Below are positions 18,714 through 26,539 of a stretch of 64,000 nucleotides of DNA, one piece after another. Position numbers and translations under genes: made by a program. This stretch comes from a bacterium (lineage in GTDB: Bacteria; Joyebacterota; Joyebacteria; Joyebacterales; Joyebacteraceae): assembly GCA_029990205.1 (NCBI GenBank), contig JAPEKQ010000008.1:1-64000 (forward strand), given 5' to 3'. The notes beneath the pieces are model-generated. The model was not told the DNA's origin. It did not search any database and saw only the letters and a list, made by a program, of their open reading frames with translations. The stretch's first letter is position 1. Every line of letters starts with the position of its first letter.

Positions 18714-19481
18714 TTACTTCCTGCGACGCCTCACGACACCGGCCATACCCAGCAGACCGCTGCCGAGAAGGAGAAGCGTGCTCGGCTCCGGGACGACCGT
18801 GTCGTCATCGAAGTCGCCGTTGAGCGTGATCACGTCATTCCTGCAGCCCATCGTCCACTCGAGACCGATCTGGTCGCCGAGCGCGGGATTCGTCAGGAGA
18901 CTGCGATCGATGGTGACCTCGAAGACGTACGTACCGTAGCCACGCTCCGCGAGGCCGTAGTCGTAGTGGTTGAGCGCCGCGTATCCGAGCGTCGTGCCAC
19001 CGCTGAAGTTCGTCGGGCCGGTCTCGGCGATGAACGACGTGTTGCTCTGGTACCAGTCGCCCGCCGTCGTCTCCGCCAGTCTGCCGGTCGAACCGTCGAT
19101 GTCGACACCGAGCGAGTGCGAGCCGAGCCCCATGTCCATGGCCAGGTCGCCCGCGGCGATGTGCTCACCGAGGAAGTTCATGCCGCCCGGTACGTTGAAC
19201 GATGTCACGACGGCGATGTAGGCGTTCGTCGCGTCGTTGTCGAAGTACATGGCCTCGATGTCGAAGGCCTCCCCCCCGTGCGCCGGCCGTCCGTGATACG
19301 CGCTCCAGTTGTCGTCGACAGTATAGTCCACGGTCGATCTGCTGGGCGTCCAGTCGTGATCGAACACCCCAGCCGTCGTGCTGAGGTCGACCCCGAACCA
19401 GTCGCTCAGAAGACTCGCGCCCGCGGTGCCGGCCAGGGACAGGATAAGCACCAGACTCAGAGCAAGCATGAGTGTTCTCAT
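18714..19481 (-). CDS. PEP-CTERM sorting-domain protein
   Basis: 255-aa exported protein. Signal peptide MRTLMLALSLVLILSLAGTAGAS, then a 200-residue region of unknown fold rich in Asp, Tyr and Gly, and the C-terminal sorting signal: VPEPSTLLLLGSG, a hydrophobic helix and the basic end VVRRRRK. Exosortase cleaves such tails in the membrane; one is encoded at 32576-34171. The mature part contains WTPSRSTVDYTVDDNWSAYHG and VDIDGSTGRL and resembles the DOMON-like or concanavalin-like secreted domains only vaguely, so I assign no function. ATG 19481 follows a strong GGAGGTGA. Confidence 0.88.
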   Translation of the reverse strand: MRTLMLALSLVLILSLAGTAGASLLSDWFGVDLSTTAGVFDHDWTPSRSTVDYTVDDNWSAYHGRPAHGGEAFDIEAMYFDNDATNAYIAVVTSFNVPGGMNFLGEHIAAGDLAMDMGLGSHSLGVDIDGSTGRLAETTAGDWYQSNTSFIAETGPTNFSGGTTLGYAALNHYDYGLAERGYGTYVFEVTIDRSLLTNPALGDQIGLEWTMGCRNDVITLNGDFDDDTVVPEPSTLLLLGSGLLGMAGVVRRRRK

Positions 19482-19531
19482 GATGTCACCTCCGCTTGAT
19501 GTGGCTCCAGGTTGTTTTTGCCCACAAGTCC

Positions 19532-19560
19532 ATAGTACCATGATTCCCAGAACTAGACAA
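19532..19560 (-). promoter_or_regulatory. Sigma-70-like promoter of the first PEP-CTERM gene
   Basis: Minus strand: TTGTCT (19555-19560), 17-bp spacer, TACTAT (19532-19537), about 50 nt upstream of the ATG at 19481. The gene therefore need not depend on sigma-54. Confidence 0.65.
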
Positions 19561-19599
19561 ACACAATCTTCTGTGTCCCTGGGGTTTGTATAGAGTACC

Positions 19600-19620
19600 G
19601 GCCGGTCATTCGGACCGGCC
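19600..19620. terminator. Hairpin downstream of the second PEP-CTERM gene
   Basis: Perfect 8-bp stem GGCCGGTC / GACCGGCC with a 5-nt loop, located 75 nt after the stop of the minus-strand gene at 19695. No T-run follows on the minus strand, so termination is plausible rather than certain. Confidence 0.5.
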
Positions 19621-19694
19621 CGTATACTGGGTGCTTTTTCTGACTGCCTGTTCACTTCATGGAAGAGCAGGCTGCTCCTGCCTGCGTCGCCCTG

Positions 19695-20516
19695 CTACCT
19701 CCTGCGTCGTCTCCTCAGGCCGAGGGATCCGAACGCCATCAGCCCCGTCCCCAGCAGCATCATCGTCGAGGGCTCGGGCACAGGACTCTCGGCGTCGGCG
19801 AGCAGAAGGACCTGACCACGGTACGCGACATCGTAGGACTGTCCATCCCACATCTCGAAGAACGGCGCGATCTTGTTCAGCCCGAACTCCAGCCCGTCGA
19901 GCGGCAGCCCACCAAAGAACGCCTCCGCCATCCCCGTCGCCAGCGAACCCACCGGCATCGTCGAAAGCCACGTCATCGATCGCATCTGCTCCGAGAGAAC
20001 GCGGTACTCATAGTCGGGAGAGGGACTCAGTGTCACCGATGCGGCGAGGTCGTCCCCTCCTCCGTCGAGGTCCCAGGCGTAGTTCCCTACGAGGTTGTAC
20101 GGATCGTCCGATCGTGCTCCCGTCAGCTGATGATACCCGAGGTACGCGCCGCGCTCCGGGTTCCACGTGTAGCCAAGATCCGTCCACTCCACGACCTGAT
20201 CATCCGCCCATATCCCCGCGTCGTCCATACGGATGACGTGCGACGCGCCGAGCCCCGGCGCCTGCCCTGTAAACGTCACCTCGACATCCGTTCTGAGATA
20301 CCAGTGAGAGGCTTCCTCCGGCGCGCGCACCGTCAGATCGAAGTCGGTCATCGATGCGCCGAAGGCGCCGTAGCCCATCTGGTCCTTCGGGTTGGCGTCG
20401 TGGTCGTACCACCCGTCGCCAACGAAGAGGAGCTCCGAGACGTAGCTCGCACCCGCAGCCGTCACGATCACGCTGAGGATGCAGACAGCCACGATCGCGG
20501 TCAGGTGTCTCCGCAT
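19695..20516 (-). CDS. PEP-CTERM sorting-domain protein
   Basis: 273-aa exported protein with signal peptide MRRHLTAIVAVCILSVIVTAAGAS and C-terminal tripartite sorting signal: VPEPSTMMLLGTG, hydrophobic helix, and an end of six arginines. The mature domain contains DVEVTFTGQAPGLGASHVI and YAWDLDGGGDDLAASVTLS, suggesting beta-rich extracellular structure, with no family recognised. ATG 20516 is preceded by AAGGAGGG. A 7-bp hairpin (20544-20561) occupies the 5' leader just ahead of the ribosome binding site and might influence translation. Confidence 0.87.
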   Translation of the reverse strand: MRRHLTAIVAVCILSVIVTAAGASYVSELLFVGDGWYDHDANPKDQMGYGAFGASMTDFDLTVRAPEEASHWYLRTDVEVTFTGQAPGLGASHVIRMDDAGIWADDQVVEWTDLGYTWNPERGAYLGYHQLTGARSDDPYNLVGNYAWDLDGGGDDLAASVTLSPSPDYEYRVLSEQMRSMTWLSTMPVGSLATGMAEAFFGGLPLDGLEFGLNKIAPFFEMWDGQSYDVAYRGQVLLLADAESPVPEPSTMMLLGTGLMAFGSLGLRRRRRR

Positions 20517-20611
20517 GATGTCCCTCCTTGATGAACACGACCGGCGCAGCAGCAGCTGCGCTCGCAGTTTGTTGAGTGTGTCCGGAACGGGTCCGGTGTA
20601 CGCGCGGCGGT

Positions 20612-20640
20612 ATTGAACCACCTTCAGTCGTGCGTGTCAA
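20612..20640 (-). promoter_or_regulatory. Sigma-70-like promoter of the second PEP-CTERM gene
   Basis: Minus strand: perfect TTGACA (20635-20640), 17-bp spacer, TTCAAT (20612-20617; 4 of 6 to consensus). It lies immediately downstream of the terminator-like hairpin of the FN3 gene and about 95 nt before the ATG. Confidence 0.65.
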
Positions 20641-20642
20641 CG

Positions 20643-20680
20643 CAAAACAGGACGGTCCGGTGCGCGGAAGACCGCACCGG
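20643..20680 (-). terminator. Terminator after the FN3/FlgD-domain gene
   Basis: CCGGTGCG / CGCACCGG inverted repeat (20657-20664 with 20673-20680), followed on the minus strand by ACCGTCCTGTTTTGCG with a short T-run. It is positioned 50 nt after the stop codon at 20731. Confidence 0.65.
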
Positions 20681-20730
20681 CTGACAAGTTGCGAGGGATG
20701 TGAAGCAGTGGCATGAACTGCAGTGAAGGA

Positions 20731-23568
20731 CTACCGGAGAAGCGTCATCTTCCGACGGACGATCGAGTCACCAACGCGAAGCTCGCAGACGTAGACGCCG
20801 CTCGCCGCGACGTCGCCGTTCCGCTCGTACCCGTCCCAGGCCGCCGTGTGCTCACCCGGCGGGTACTCGCCGTCGGCGATCCGGCACACGACGCGTCCGT
20901 CGATCGAGAGGATCCGCAGCTCGACGTCTGCCGCGGCCGGACCCGGGACCGCGAAGGCCATCGTCGCGTTCCCGCGGCACGGATTCGGATACTGTGCGAA
21001 CGCGACCGCGGCCGGGGGGGGCGCCGGGAGCGTGATCGCCGCCGAGGCGGAGTGCGCGCTCTCGTTGCCCGCGTGGTCCACGGCCGTCGTCTGGTAGGCG
21101 TAGGTCAGACCCGCCTCGACCTCATGGTCGAAGAAGAACGGGTCGGCGACGAGCGCCTGATTGAGCTTCTCGGTGCGGTCGGGTTCCGTCGGGTCGTCGC
21201 TCATGCGCACCCGGTAGACGTTATACCCGGCGAGATCCGGCTCGGTCGAAACGTCCCATGTCAGTTCGACCCAACCACCCTCGAGCCTGCAAGCGAGCGC
21301 CGATGGCGGCGCGGGCGGCCAGAGGTCCGGAGGGGCCAGCGTATGGAACGACTGGTCGTCGCTCGCGACCACGGTACCGGCCTCGTCCATCGCGCTGATG
21401 CGGAAGTGGTACTCGGTGTCGGGTTCCAGACCGACGAGGCAGGTCTCGTACCCGCATTCGCCGGTGCTCACCGCGGGAATGATGCTCCCGTACTCGGCGT
21501 TCCGACCGAACTCCACCCACGTGGAGCACGGACGGTCGGTCGACCAGCGCACGACCGCGTCGCGCTCGCCCACGATCCAGATGTCCAGCCGCACGATGAG
21601 CGGGCCCTTGTCGTCCACGGTGGAGCCCATCGACGGACCCGTCCTGAAGCAGCACGGATCGCTCGTCGCCACGCCACCGGCTGAGCTGCTCTCGACCAGA
21701 TACTGGTACTCCACGCACGGCACGACCGGCGAAACAACGACCTCGTGAAGCAGCACGAGCATCGGGCTCTCGATGCAGAGCGTATCACCGCCGGCCACGC
21801 CGTATCGGATCGTCGAGGTCGCGGGTACATCCGTCGTCCACGTCACGACGACCGACATCGCGTTGACGGTTCGCGCCGACGGCGTGCCGAGTTCGGGCGG
21901 CACCATCGGGATGCCCTGCATCGTCTCGAAAGCGCCGTGCGGCGACATCGAGACGGCGCCCTGCATGTTGCGGGCGCCGATCGAGTAGTGGTACTCCGTG
22001 GATTCAGCGAGTCCCGTCAGCGTGCACGCGTGGGCCGTCGAGAGAGTGACCGGACTCGACGTCGAATCGCCGAACGACGGCGTGGTGCCGAAGACGACCC
22101 AACCGTCGGTCGGCTGGTCCGTCGTCCACTCGAGAACGGCCCAGGTCACGCCGCGCGACGTCACGTCGACGCCGGCGATAGCCGGGGCCGCCATCAATGT
22201 CTCGAACGTCTCGTCGCCCGACCACTCGATGTTCCCGAACGCGTCCTCGCTCCTGACGCGGAAGTGATACGTGCTGCCTGACGCAAGGTCGTCGAGTTCC
22301 ACCGCGTGCCCCAGGACCATGCTCCCATCGAGCGGCGTCGTCTGCCCGTACGCGACCGTCGTCCCGTACTCAACGCGCGAGTCCGCGACGCGGTTCGTCA
22401 CCCAGGTGACGGTGGCTGCGGTGACCTGCGCATCGGCGTTCACGTCGCCGATGACGAGCGCGCTGAGCTCGGTCTCGAACACGTCGTCGACCGAGAACGC
22501 CGGATCCCCACCTTCCGCGCTCCTCGCGCGGAAGTGGTATGTCTCTCCCGGCGCCAGACCCCTCAGGGTATCGCTGTGCTCTTCGACGAGCGCCGTCTTC
22601 AGGGGCGTCTCCAGACCGTACGCATCGGTCAGCCCGTACTCAACCCTCGTATCGGAAGGTCTGTTCGTTCTCCATGTGACGACCGCGGAGTCGACCCCCG
22701 CGGCAACAGTGACTTCGAAGATGACAAGTGGAATCACCGCCGTCGTGAACGTGGCGTCCGCAGACTGGGTCGAGTTCTGGTTGCTGTCCACGCTCACGAC
22801 GGCGTAATGGTAGTCGGTATCACTCGTGAGACCGGTCAGGAAGACATCGTGCGACGTCTCAAGGGTCGGATCGACGCCGCTGTCCTCTCCGTATGCTGCG
22901 GTCTCGCCGTAGAGCACCTGCGATGAGGCAGGACGGTCGGTGCTCCAGCGGATCCGCGCTGAACTCTGCGAGATGTTCGTCACGGCCACGTTGCTGATGA
23001 CCAGATCCGCGGGGTCCGTTTCGAACGTGTGCCCGCCCGACTCCGCGCTCCCGCCGCCACCGTCTTCCGAGACCACGCGGAAGTAGTAAGGCGTTCCGGC
23101 GCTGAGTCCGGTCAGGGTGACGCTGTGGTTCGTGACGAGCGCCGGATCCTCGGGACTCGATGATCCGTACGCGAGTGTCGTTCCGTAGTCCACGCGGGAT
23201 GATGCGGGCTGGTTCGTGCTCCAGGTGATCACCGCGCTCGACGTGGTGGTCTGATTCGCCACGACCCCGCCGATGACGAGGTCGCCGTTCTGCGCGATGA
23301 TGACGGTGTTCGAGCCGGGAGGGAGACCAGCGTCGTCGACTTCGAATGAGAGCAGACCAGCCGAGTTCGAAGTGACCGGGCTCCCCGGCAGGGCCTCCCC
23401 TGCGACGGTGACGTCGAACGAACTCATGGACTCGACGCCGACGACCACGTGGGTCCCGATGGCCCTCTCACCGCCGGCCTGTGCCCGGGCCTCAGCCCCG
23501 CAGAGCATCACGGCCAGCACAAGTGCAGCCGCGCATGCGCGGGTCCGCTGTCGTCTCGATCCGACCAC
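20731..23568 (-). CDS. Secreted multi-FN3 protein with FlgD-like C-terminal domain
   Basis: About 945 aa. Signal peptide RACAAALVLAVMLCGAEARAQA is followed by a short beta domain and seven purple-acid-phosphatase-type FN3 repeats, each with a WSTNQPASSRVDYGTT-like core (VTWRTNRPSDTRVEYG, VTWVTNRVADSRVEYG and so on). An eighth conventional FN3 domain ends ITLP. The last 90 residues (YPNPCRGNATMAFAVPG ... GVYVCELRVGDSIVRRKMTLLR) form a FlgD-Ig/type IX-like C-terminal domain, often an outer-membrane secretion or anchoring module in FCB bacteria. Start GTG 23568 after AGGAG is my choice; an open frame extends to ATG-equivalent 23625. A sigma-54 promoter lies at 23795-23810. Confidence 0.88.
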   Translation of the reverse strand: MVGSRRQRTRACAAALVLAVMLCGAEARAQAGGERAIGTHVVVGVESMSSFDVTVAGEALPGSPVTSNSAGLLSFEVDDAGLPPGSNTVIIAQNGDLVIGGVVANQTTTSSAVITWSTNQPASSRVDYGTTLAYGSSSPEDPALVTNHSVTLTGLSAGTPYYFRVVSEDGGGGSAESGGHTFETDPADLVISNVAVTNISQSSARIRWSTDRPASSQVLYGETAAYGEDSGVDPTLETSHDVFLTGLTSDTDYHYAVVSVDSNQNSTQSADATFTTAVIPLVIFEVTVAAGVDSAVVTWRTNRPSDTRVEYGLTDAYGLETPLKTALVEEHSDTLRGLAPGETYHFRARSAEGGDPAFSVDDVFETELSALVIGDVNADAQVTAATVTWVTNRVADSRVEYGTTVAYGQTTPLDGSMVLGHAVELDDLASGSTYHFRVRSEDAFGNIEWSGDETFETLMAAPAIAGVDVTSRGVTWAVLEWTTDQPTDGWVVFGTTPSFGDSTSSPVTLSTAHACTLTGLAESTEYHYSIGARNMQGAVSMSPHGAFETMQGIPMVPPELGTPSARTVNAMSVVVTWTTDVPATSTIRYGVAGGDTLCIESPMLVLLHEVVVSPVVPCVEYQYLVESSSAGGVATSDPCCFRTGPSMGSTVDDKGPLIVRLDIWIVGERDAVVRWSTDRPCSTWVEFGRNAEYGSIIPAVSTGECGYETCLVGLEPDTEYHFRISAMDEAGTVVASDDQSFHTLAPPDLWPPAPPSALACRLEGGWVELTWDVSTEPDLAGYNVYRVRMSDDPTEPDRTEKLNQALVADPFFFDHEVEAGLTYAYQTTAVDHAGNESAHSASAAITLPAPPPAAVAFAQYPNPCRGNATMAFAVPGPAAADVELRILSIDGRVVCRIADGEYPPGEHTAAWDGYERNGDVAASGVYVCELRVGDSIVRRKMTLLR

Positions 23569-23673
23569 GCTCAGAGCATCTCCTGTTGTTGTATCCGGGA
23601 CCCGCGGAGCCGGAGGCGGGTGCATAGGGGGTAGCCAGTACGGTGAGGTACTGCGGCCGGCCCGTTGTGGGGG

Positions 23674-23736
23674 TCAGTAGACCGGCCAGTGCGACCGAGG
23701 CTTCTCGAGTGCCTGCTCGGCTCCCACGGATCCCAT
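23674..23736 (-). CDS. Possible 20-aa leader peptide
   Basis: ATG 23736, 7 nt after a good AAGGAG, opens a 20-codon frame (MGSVGAEQALEKPRSHWPVY) ending TGA at 23674. It is the first start codon with a Shine-Dalgarno downstream of the sigma-54 promoter and lies about 105 nt before the FN3 gene start. It could be a leader peptide or upstream ORF; it may also be chance. No similarity is claimed. Confidence 0.35.
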   Translation of the reverse strand: MGSVGAEQALEKPRSHWPVY

Positions 23737-23794
23737 GATGCTGCTCCTTTGCGCACGGACGAGGAGAGTGAAGTTGATGCGCACACACTTGGAA

Positions 23795-23810
23795 TGCACA
23801 ACCTGTGCCA
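23795..23810 (-). promoter_or_regulatory. Sigma-54 (-24/-12) promoter of the FN3/FlgD-domain gene
   Basis: Minus strand TGGCACAGGTTGTGCA: perfect TGGCAC, 10 nt between GG and GC, and one mismatch in the -12 TTGCA. It lies about 230 nt before the GTG at 23568. A palindrome GTGAACTCAC lies about 65 bp upstream (23871-23880) and could be an activator site. The gap 23811-23990 contains nothing else recognisable. Confidence 0.78.
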
Positions 23811-23990
23811 CATGGTAAGTAACAGAGGGATGTATCACCGCCACCGCCGAAGTGACCGTTGCTCATCGCCGTGAACTCACATAATCTCTTGCTGGTTGCG
23901 CAGTTAGCCAGTGTGCAGGCGGGCACTCCGGGTCTTCGGTATGGGGTTCGCGGCGGGGGTCGCCCGGGTCGTGGCGCTGATACAAAGCGA

Positions 23991-24015
23991 CCCGCCCGTC
24001 ACAATGACGGGCGGG
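23991..24015 (-). terminator. Terminator after the FN3 lipoprotein gene
   Basis: Perfect 11-bp inverted repeat CCCGCCCGTCA / TGACGGGCGGG with a 3-nt loop. On the minus strand it is followed by TCGCTTTGTATC. It lies 60 nt after the stop of the lipoprotein gene (24076). Confidence 0.78.
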
Positions 24016-24075
24016 CCGTATCGCTCCGGGGGGGTCGCGACCGAGCGGCCGGACCCCACCGTCTGTCCTGGTCCG

Positions 24076-25689
24076 CTACGGCGCGGGTCTTGGCGAGCCC
24101 GAGACCGCGTTGGAGACCGCGCGCGCGCCGAACGAGTCAACGACCGCGACCTCGTACCAGTAGATGAACGAATCGATGAGCGATTCATGCGTATAGAACG
24201 TCTCATCGATGGTCGTGATCCGGGCGACCAGGCGCTTCTCGCCTGTCGCCGGCGGGTTCGGCGGGACCTCCTCCCACGCAAAGAGCTCGTACGCTGCGAA
24301 GTCGTCCGCGTCGGACTGCGTCCACGAAAGCATGATCGATGTCGAATCGGGCGCCCACGGCTCGAAGAGCTCGACCGCGCTCGGAGGATCGTTCGTGAGC
24401 GTCGTCCCCGCCTCTTCGTTGCTCATCGCCGTCAGTCCGATCTCGTCCACGACGTAGACCGCATAGAAATAGGTCGTCGCTTCCTCAAGACCGTAGTCGC
24501 CGTATGTCGTCTCGCTCTGACTCGAGATGTCGGCGATCAGCTCGCGGTCGCCGGCCGTATCCACGCCCGGCGTCTCGGACCGGTACAGCCGGTACCGGTC
24601 GAAGTCATAGTCGTTGCACCGCGACCACGACAGCTCGATCGCGCGCTCGCTCACGGCGACCGGCGTGCCCAGAACGACCGCGGTCGGCGGCTCCTGAATG
24701 GTGATGGTCCCCAGCGCCTGCAGCGGCTCCGCGTCGTTGCCCAGTTCGTCTGTGAAACGGCCGATCACGACCGACCCGACGATCTCAGAGCCCGCCTCGA
24801 TCGCGAAGTCGCGCTCGTAGAGCCCGTCGCCGGCCGTGGCGTCGCCGCCGGTCCCGTCATCGTTGAGCTCGATGCCGAGCGCGATGGTGCCGATGTCGAC
24901 CGACGCGTAGCCGTCGGTCTCGTCCGCGTCCAGCGTGAAGTGTACGATGTCGCCGACGAACATCGTCGCGCCGGCGGTGTCCTCGGTCACGGAGAGAATG
25001 ACCGCCGTCTGGTCGAGTTCGATGGAGTCGCTGACGATGAGCGATTCGTTGTCCTCGTCATCGCGGAAGCGCGCGTAGACGGTCTTGTCGCCGTCTCCCC
25101 TCGCGAGCTCCCAGCTCACAGCCGACTGGAAGGGCTGCCACTGCGCGCCCGACATGCCGGCGTCGTTCGAGAGCATCATCAGTTCGGTGACGCCCGACGC
25201 GGACATCGTGAGAACGACGTCCCGGTCGGCGGTCCTGTCCTGCCCCCCGTTGATGGCAACGCTGAAGATCCGCGGCGTTGCCGACATCGCGTAGGACATC
25301 GCCCCCTCGAGGCCGTGACGGTTGACCGCGGAGACCTTGTACGAGTACTCGATGCCGTTTCTCACCTGCGCATCGTCGTACTCCATATCCTCGACGGTGG
25401 CGATCTCGTCGTACTCCTCGTCCTCCCCGCTCTGAACCTCCCAGCGGTGGACGACGTACTCGGCAATGCCCGTCGTGTCACTGACACTCCAGGTCATCGC
25501 GACGAGCCGGTCGGATACGACGGCCGACAGTCCGCTCGGTCGCGCGGGGTCGACGGAGTCCGTGTCCGGGTTGTCCGGGTCAGCAGGATTGCTGTGTGTG
25601 GGCTCGGAGATGTCTCCAAGGCATCCGAACAGAAACGCCGCGGTGACGCCAACGAGCACCGTGAGGAGTGTGATTCTGGTCTTCATCAT
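24076..25689 (-). CDS. FN3-repeat lipoprotein
   Basis: 537-aa exported lipoprotein. Signal peptide with lipobox LFGC (C23), then a Pro/Asp-rich linker (DPDNPDTDSVDPARP). Three FN3-like domains follow: one after ARPSGLSAVVSDRLVAMTWSV and two near the C-terminus (AIELSWSRCNDYDFDRYRLYR and MLSWTQSDADDFAAYELF), separated by a beta-sandwich region with a bacterial-Ig-like DGTGGDATAGDGLYERDF segment. It is acidic and probably on the periplasmic or outer-membrane surface. It is 22 nt after the PEGA/DUF5683 gene, likely the same transcript. Partner or ligand unknown. Confidence 0.82.
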   Translation of the reverse strand: MMKTRITLLTVLVGVTAAFLFGCLGDISEPTHSNPADPDNPDTDSVDPARPSGLSAVVSDRLVAMTWSVSDTTGIAEYVVHRWEVQSGEDEEYDEIATVEDMEYDDAQVRNGIEYSYKVSAVNRHGLEGAMSYAMSATPRIFSVAINGGQDRTADRDVVLTMSASGVTELMMLSNDAGMSGAQWQPFQSAVSWELARGDGDKTVYARFRDDEDNESLIVSDSIELDQTAVILSVTEDTAGATMFVGDIVHFTLDADETDGYASVDIGTIALGIELNDDGTGGDATAGDGLYERDFAIEAGSEIVGSVVIGRFTDELGNDAEPLQALGTITIQEPPTAVVLGTPVAVSERAIELSWSRCNDYDFDRYRLYRSETPGVDTAGDRELIADISSQSETTYGDYGLEEATTYFYAVYVVDEIGLTAMSNEEAGTTLTNDPPSAVELFEPWAPDSTSIMLSWTQSDADDFAAYELFAWEEVPPNPPATGEKRLVARITTIDETFYTHESLIDSFIYWYEVAVVDSFGARAVSNAVSGSPRPAP

Positions 25690-25711
25690 GGCACCTCCGG
25701 TATCACCGCTC

Positions 25712-26455
25712 TCAGAACGGCACGTTGACGCCGAACGTCACGGCGTCCGTTTCGACACTCGCAAAGAAGCCGGGTCTCTCGGTCATCGTCGCCGCCGCGA
25801 AGTACCCGTCCCCCGACTCAGGGAACAGGAAGACGGCATCGGCGATGTTGGCGAGGTAGATGATCCCGGCGACGTAGATCAGCCTCCGGCGCAGGAGATG
25901 CTCGTCCTCGAAATCCTCGTACGCATCGAGCATCGCGGCGTAGCTGGTCTCGATCTCATCGGTCTGGGTGGCAGCGAGATACACATCGCGCGCATCCTCG
26001 TACTTGTCCTCTGCTTCGTTGCGCTCCGCGTCTGCCCAGAACACGGCGCCGATGGCGGCCGCCTCCGCGACCAGGAATGCCGCGCCCTTGAGGTTCTGTT
26101 CGGTGTGGAACTGACCCCAGCCCGGGATGACGGCCGACCGCCAGCCCGCGCCGAGGCGCGTCTTCCGGACGAGCCGAACGGCTATGGAGTCCTGGCGCGT
26201 GCTCGACAGCATCACCAACCCTTCCCAGTCGTTGTAGCCGAGCTTGTACGCGCGTACCCGGAACGGGCCCGAGAGCCCGCGGTCGAGTCGCCACGGCGTG
26301 ACGCCTCTCAGAATGTGCTCGCCCTCGAGCTCCACGATCGCCCCGGAGGGCACGGAGGTGATCACCACACCCCCCGACTGTGCCCCGGCCGGAACGCTCG
26401 AGACCACGAGCGTCGCGAGAACGACGAGCAGCATGAGCATTCGTACAGATCTCAT
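25712..26455 (-). CDS. PEGA-domain / DUF5683-like membrane protein
   Basis: 247-aa protein with a signal peptide (MRSVRMLMLLVVLATLVVSSVPAGAQ), an N-terminal PEGA-type surface repeat (VVITSVPSGAIVELEGEHILRG) and a DUF5683-like membrane region that starts SAVIPGWGQFHTEQNLKGAAFLV (the PGxGQ motif) and contains two further hydrophobic helices. Between them is a charged helical insertion rich in Asp/Glu. Function unknown; similar proteins are common in FCB-group surface operons. It has its own strong promoter, so is not dependent on the EPS operon. Confidence 0.82.
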   Translation of the reverse strand: MRSVRMLMLLVVLATLVVSSVPAGAQSGGVVITSVPSGAIVELEGEHILRGVTPWRLDRGLSGPFRVRAYKLGYNDWEGLVMLSSTRQDSIAVRLVRKTRLGAGWRSAVIPGWGQFHTEQNLKGAAFLVAEAAAIGAVFWADAERNEAEDKYEDARDVYLAATQTDEIETSYAAMLDAYEDFEDEHLLRRRLIYVAGIIYLANIADAVFLFPESGDGYFAAATMTERPGFFASVETDAVTFGVNVPF

Positions 26456-26493
26456 TTCTCGCTCCTTCGGAAGACGCCTCTCATTGCGTCGTG

Positions 26494-26522
26494 ATTCTAT
26501 GGGCGGTCCCCCCGGGTGTCAA
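26494..26522 (-). promoter_or_regulatory. Strong sigma-70 promoter for the PEGA-FN3 pair
   Basis: Minus strand TTGACA (26517-26522), 17-bp spacer, TAGAAT (26494-26499). It lies 18 nt downstream of the prsR stop codon and about 40 nt before the ATG at 26455, separating this pair from the EPS operon. Confidence 0.82.
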
Positions 26523-26539
26523 CAGACCCGACGGCCGCG

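Noticed and set aside
23640-24075. CRISPR, attachment site or mobile element between the FN3 genes
   Set aside because: Only a terminator hairpin, a promoter and one small ORF were found; no regularly spaced repeats or transposase.
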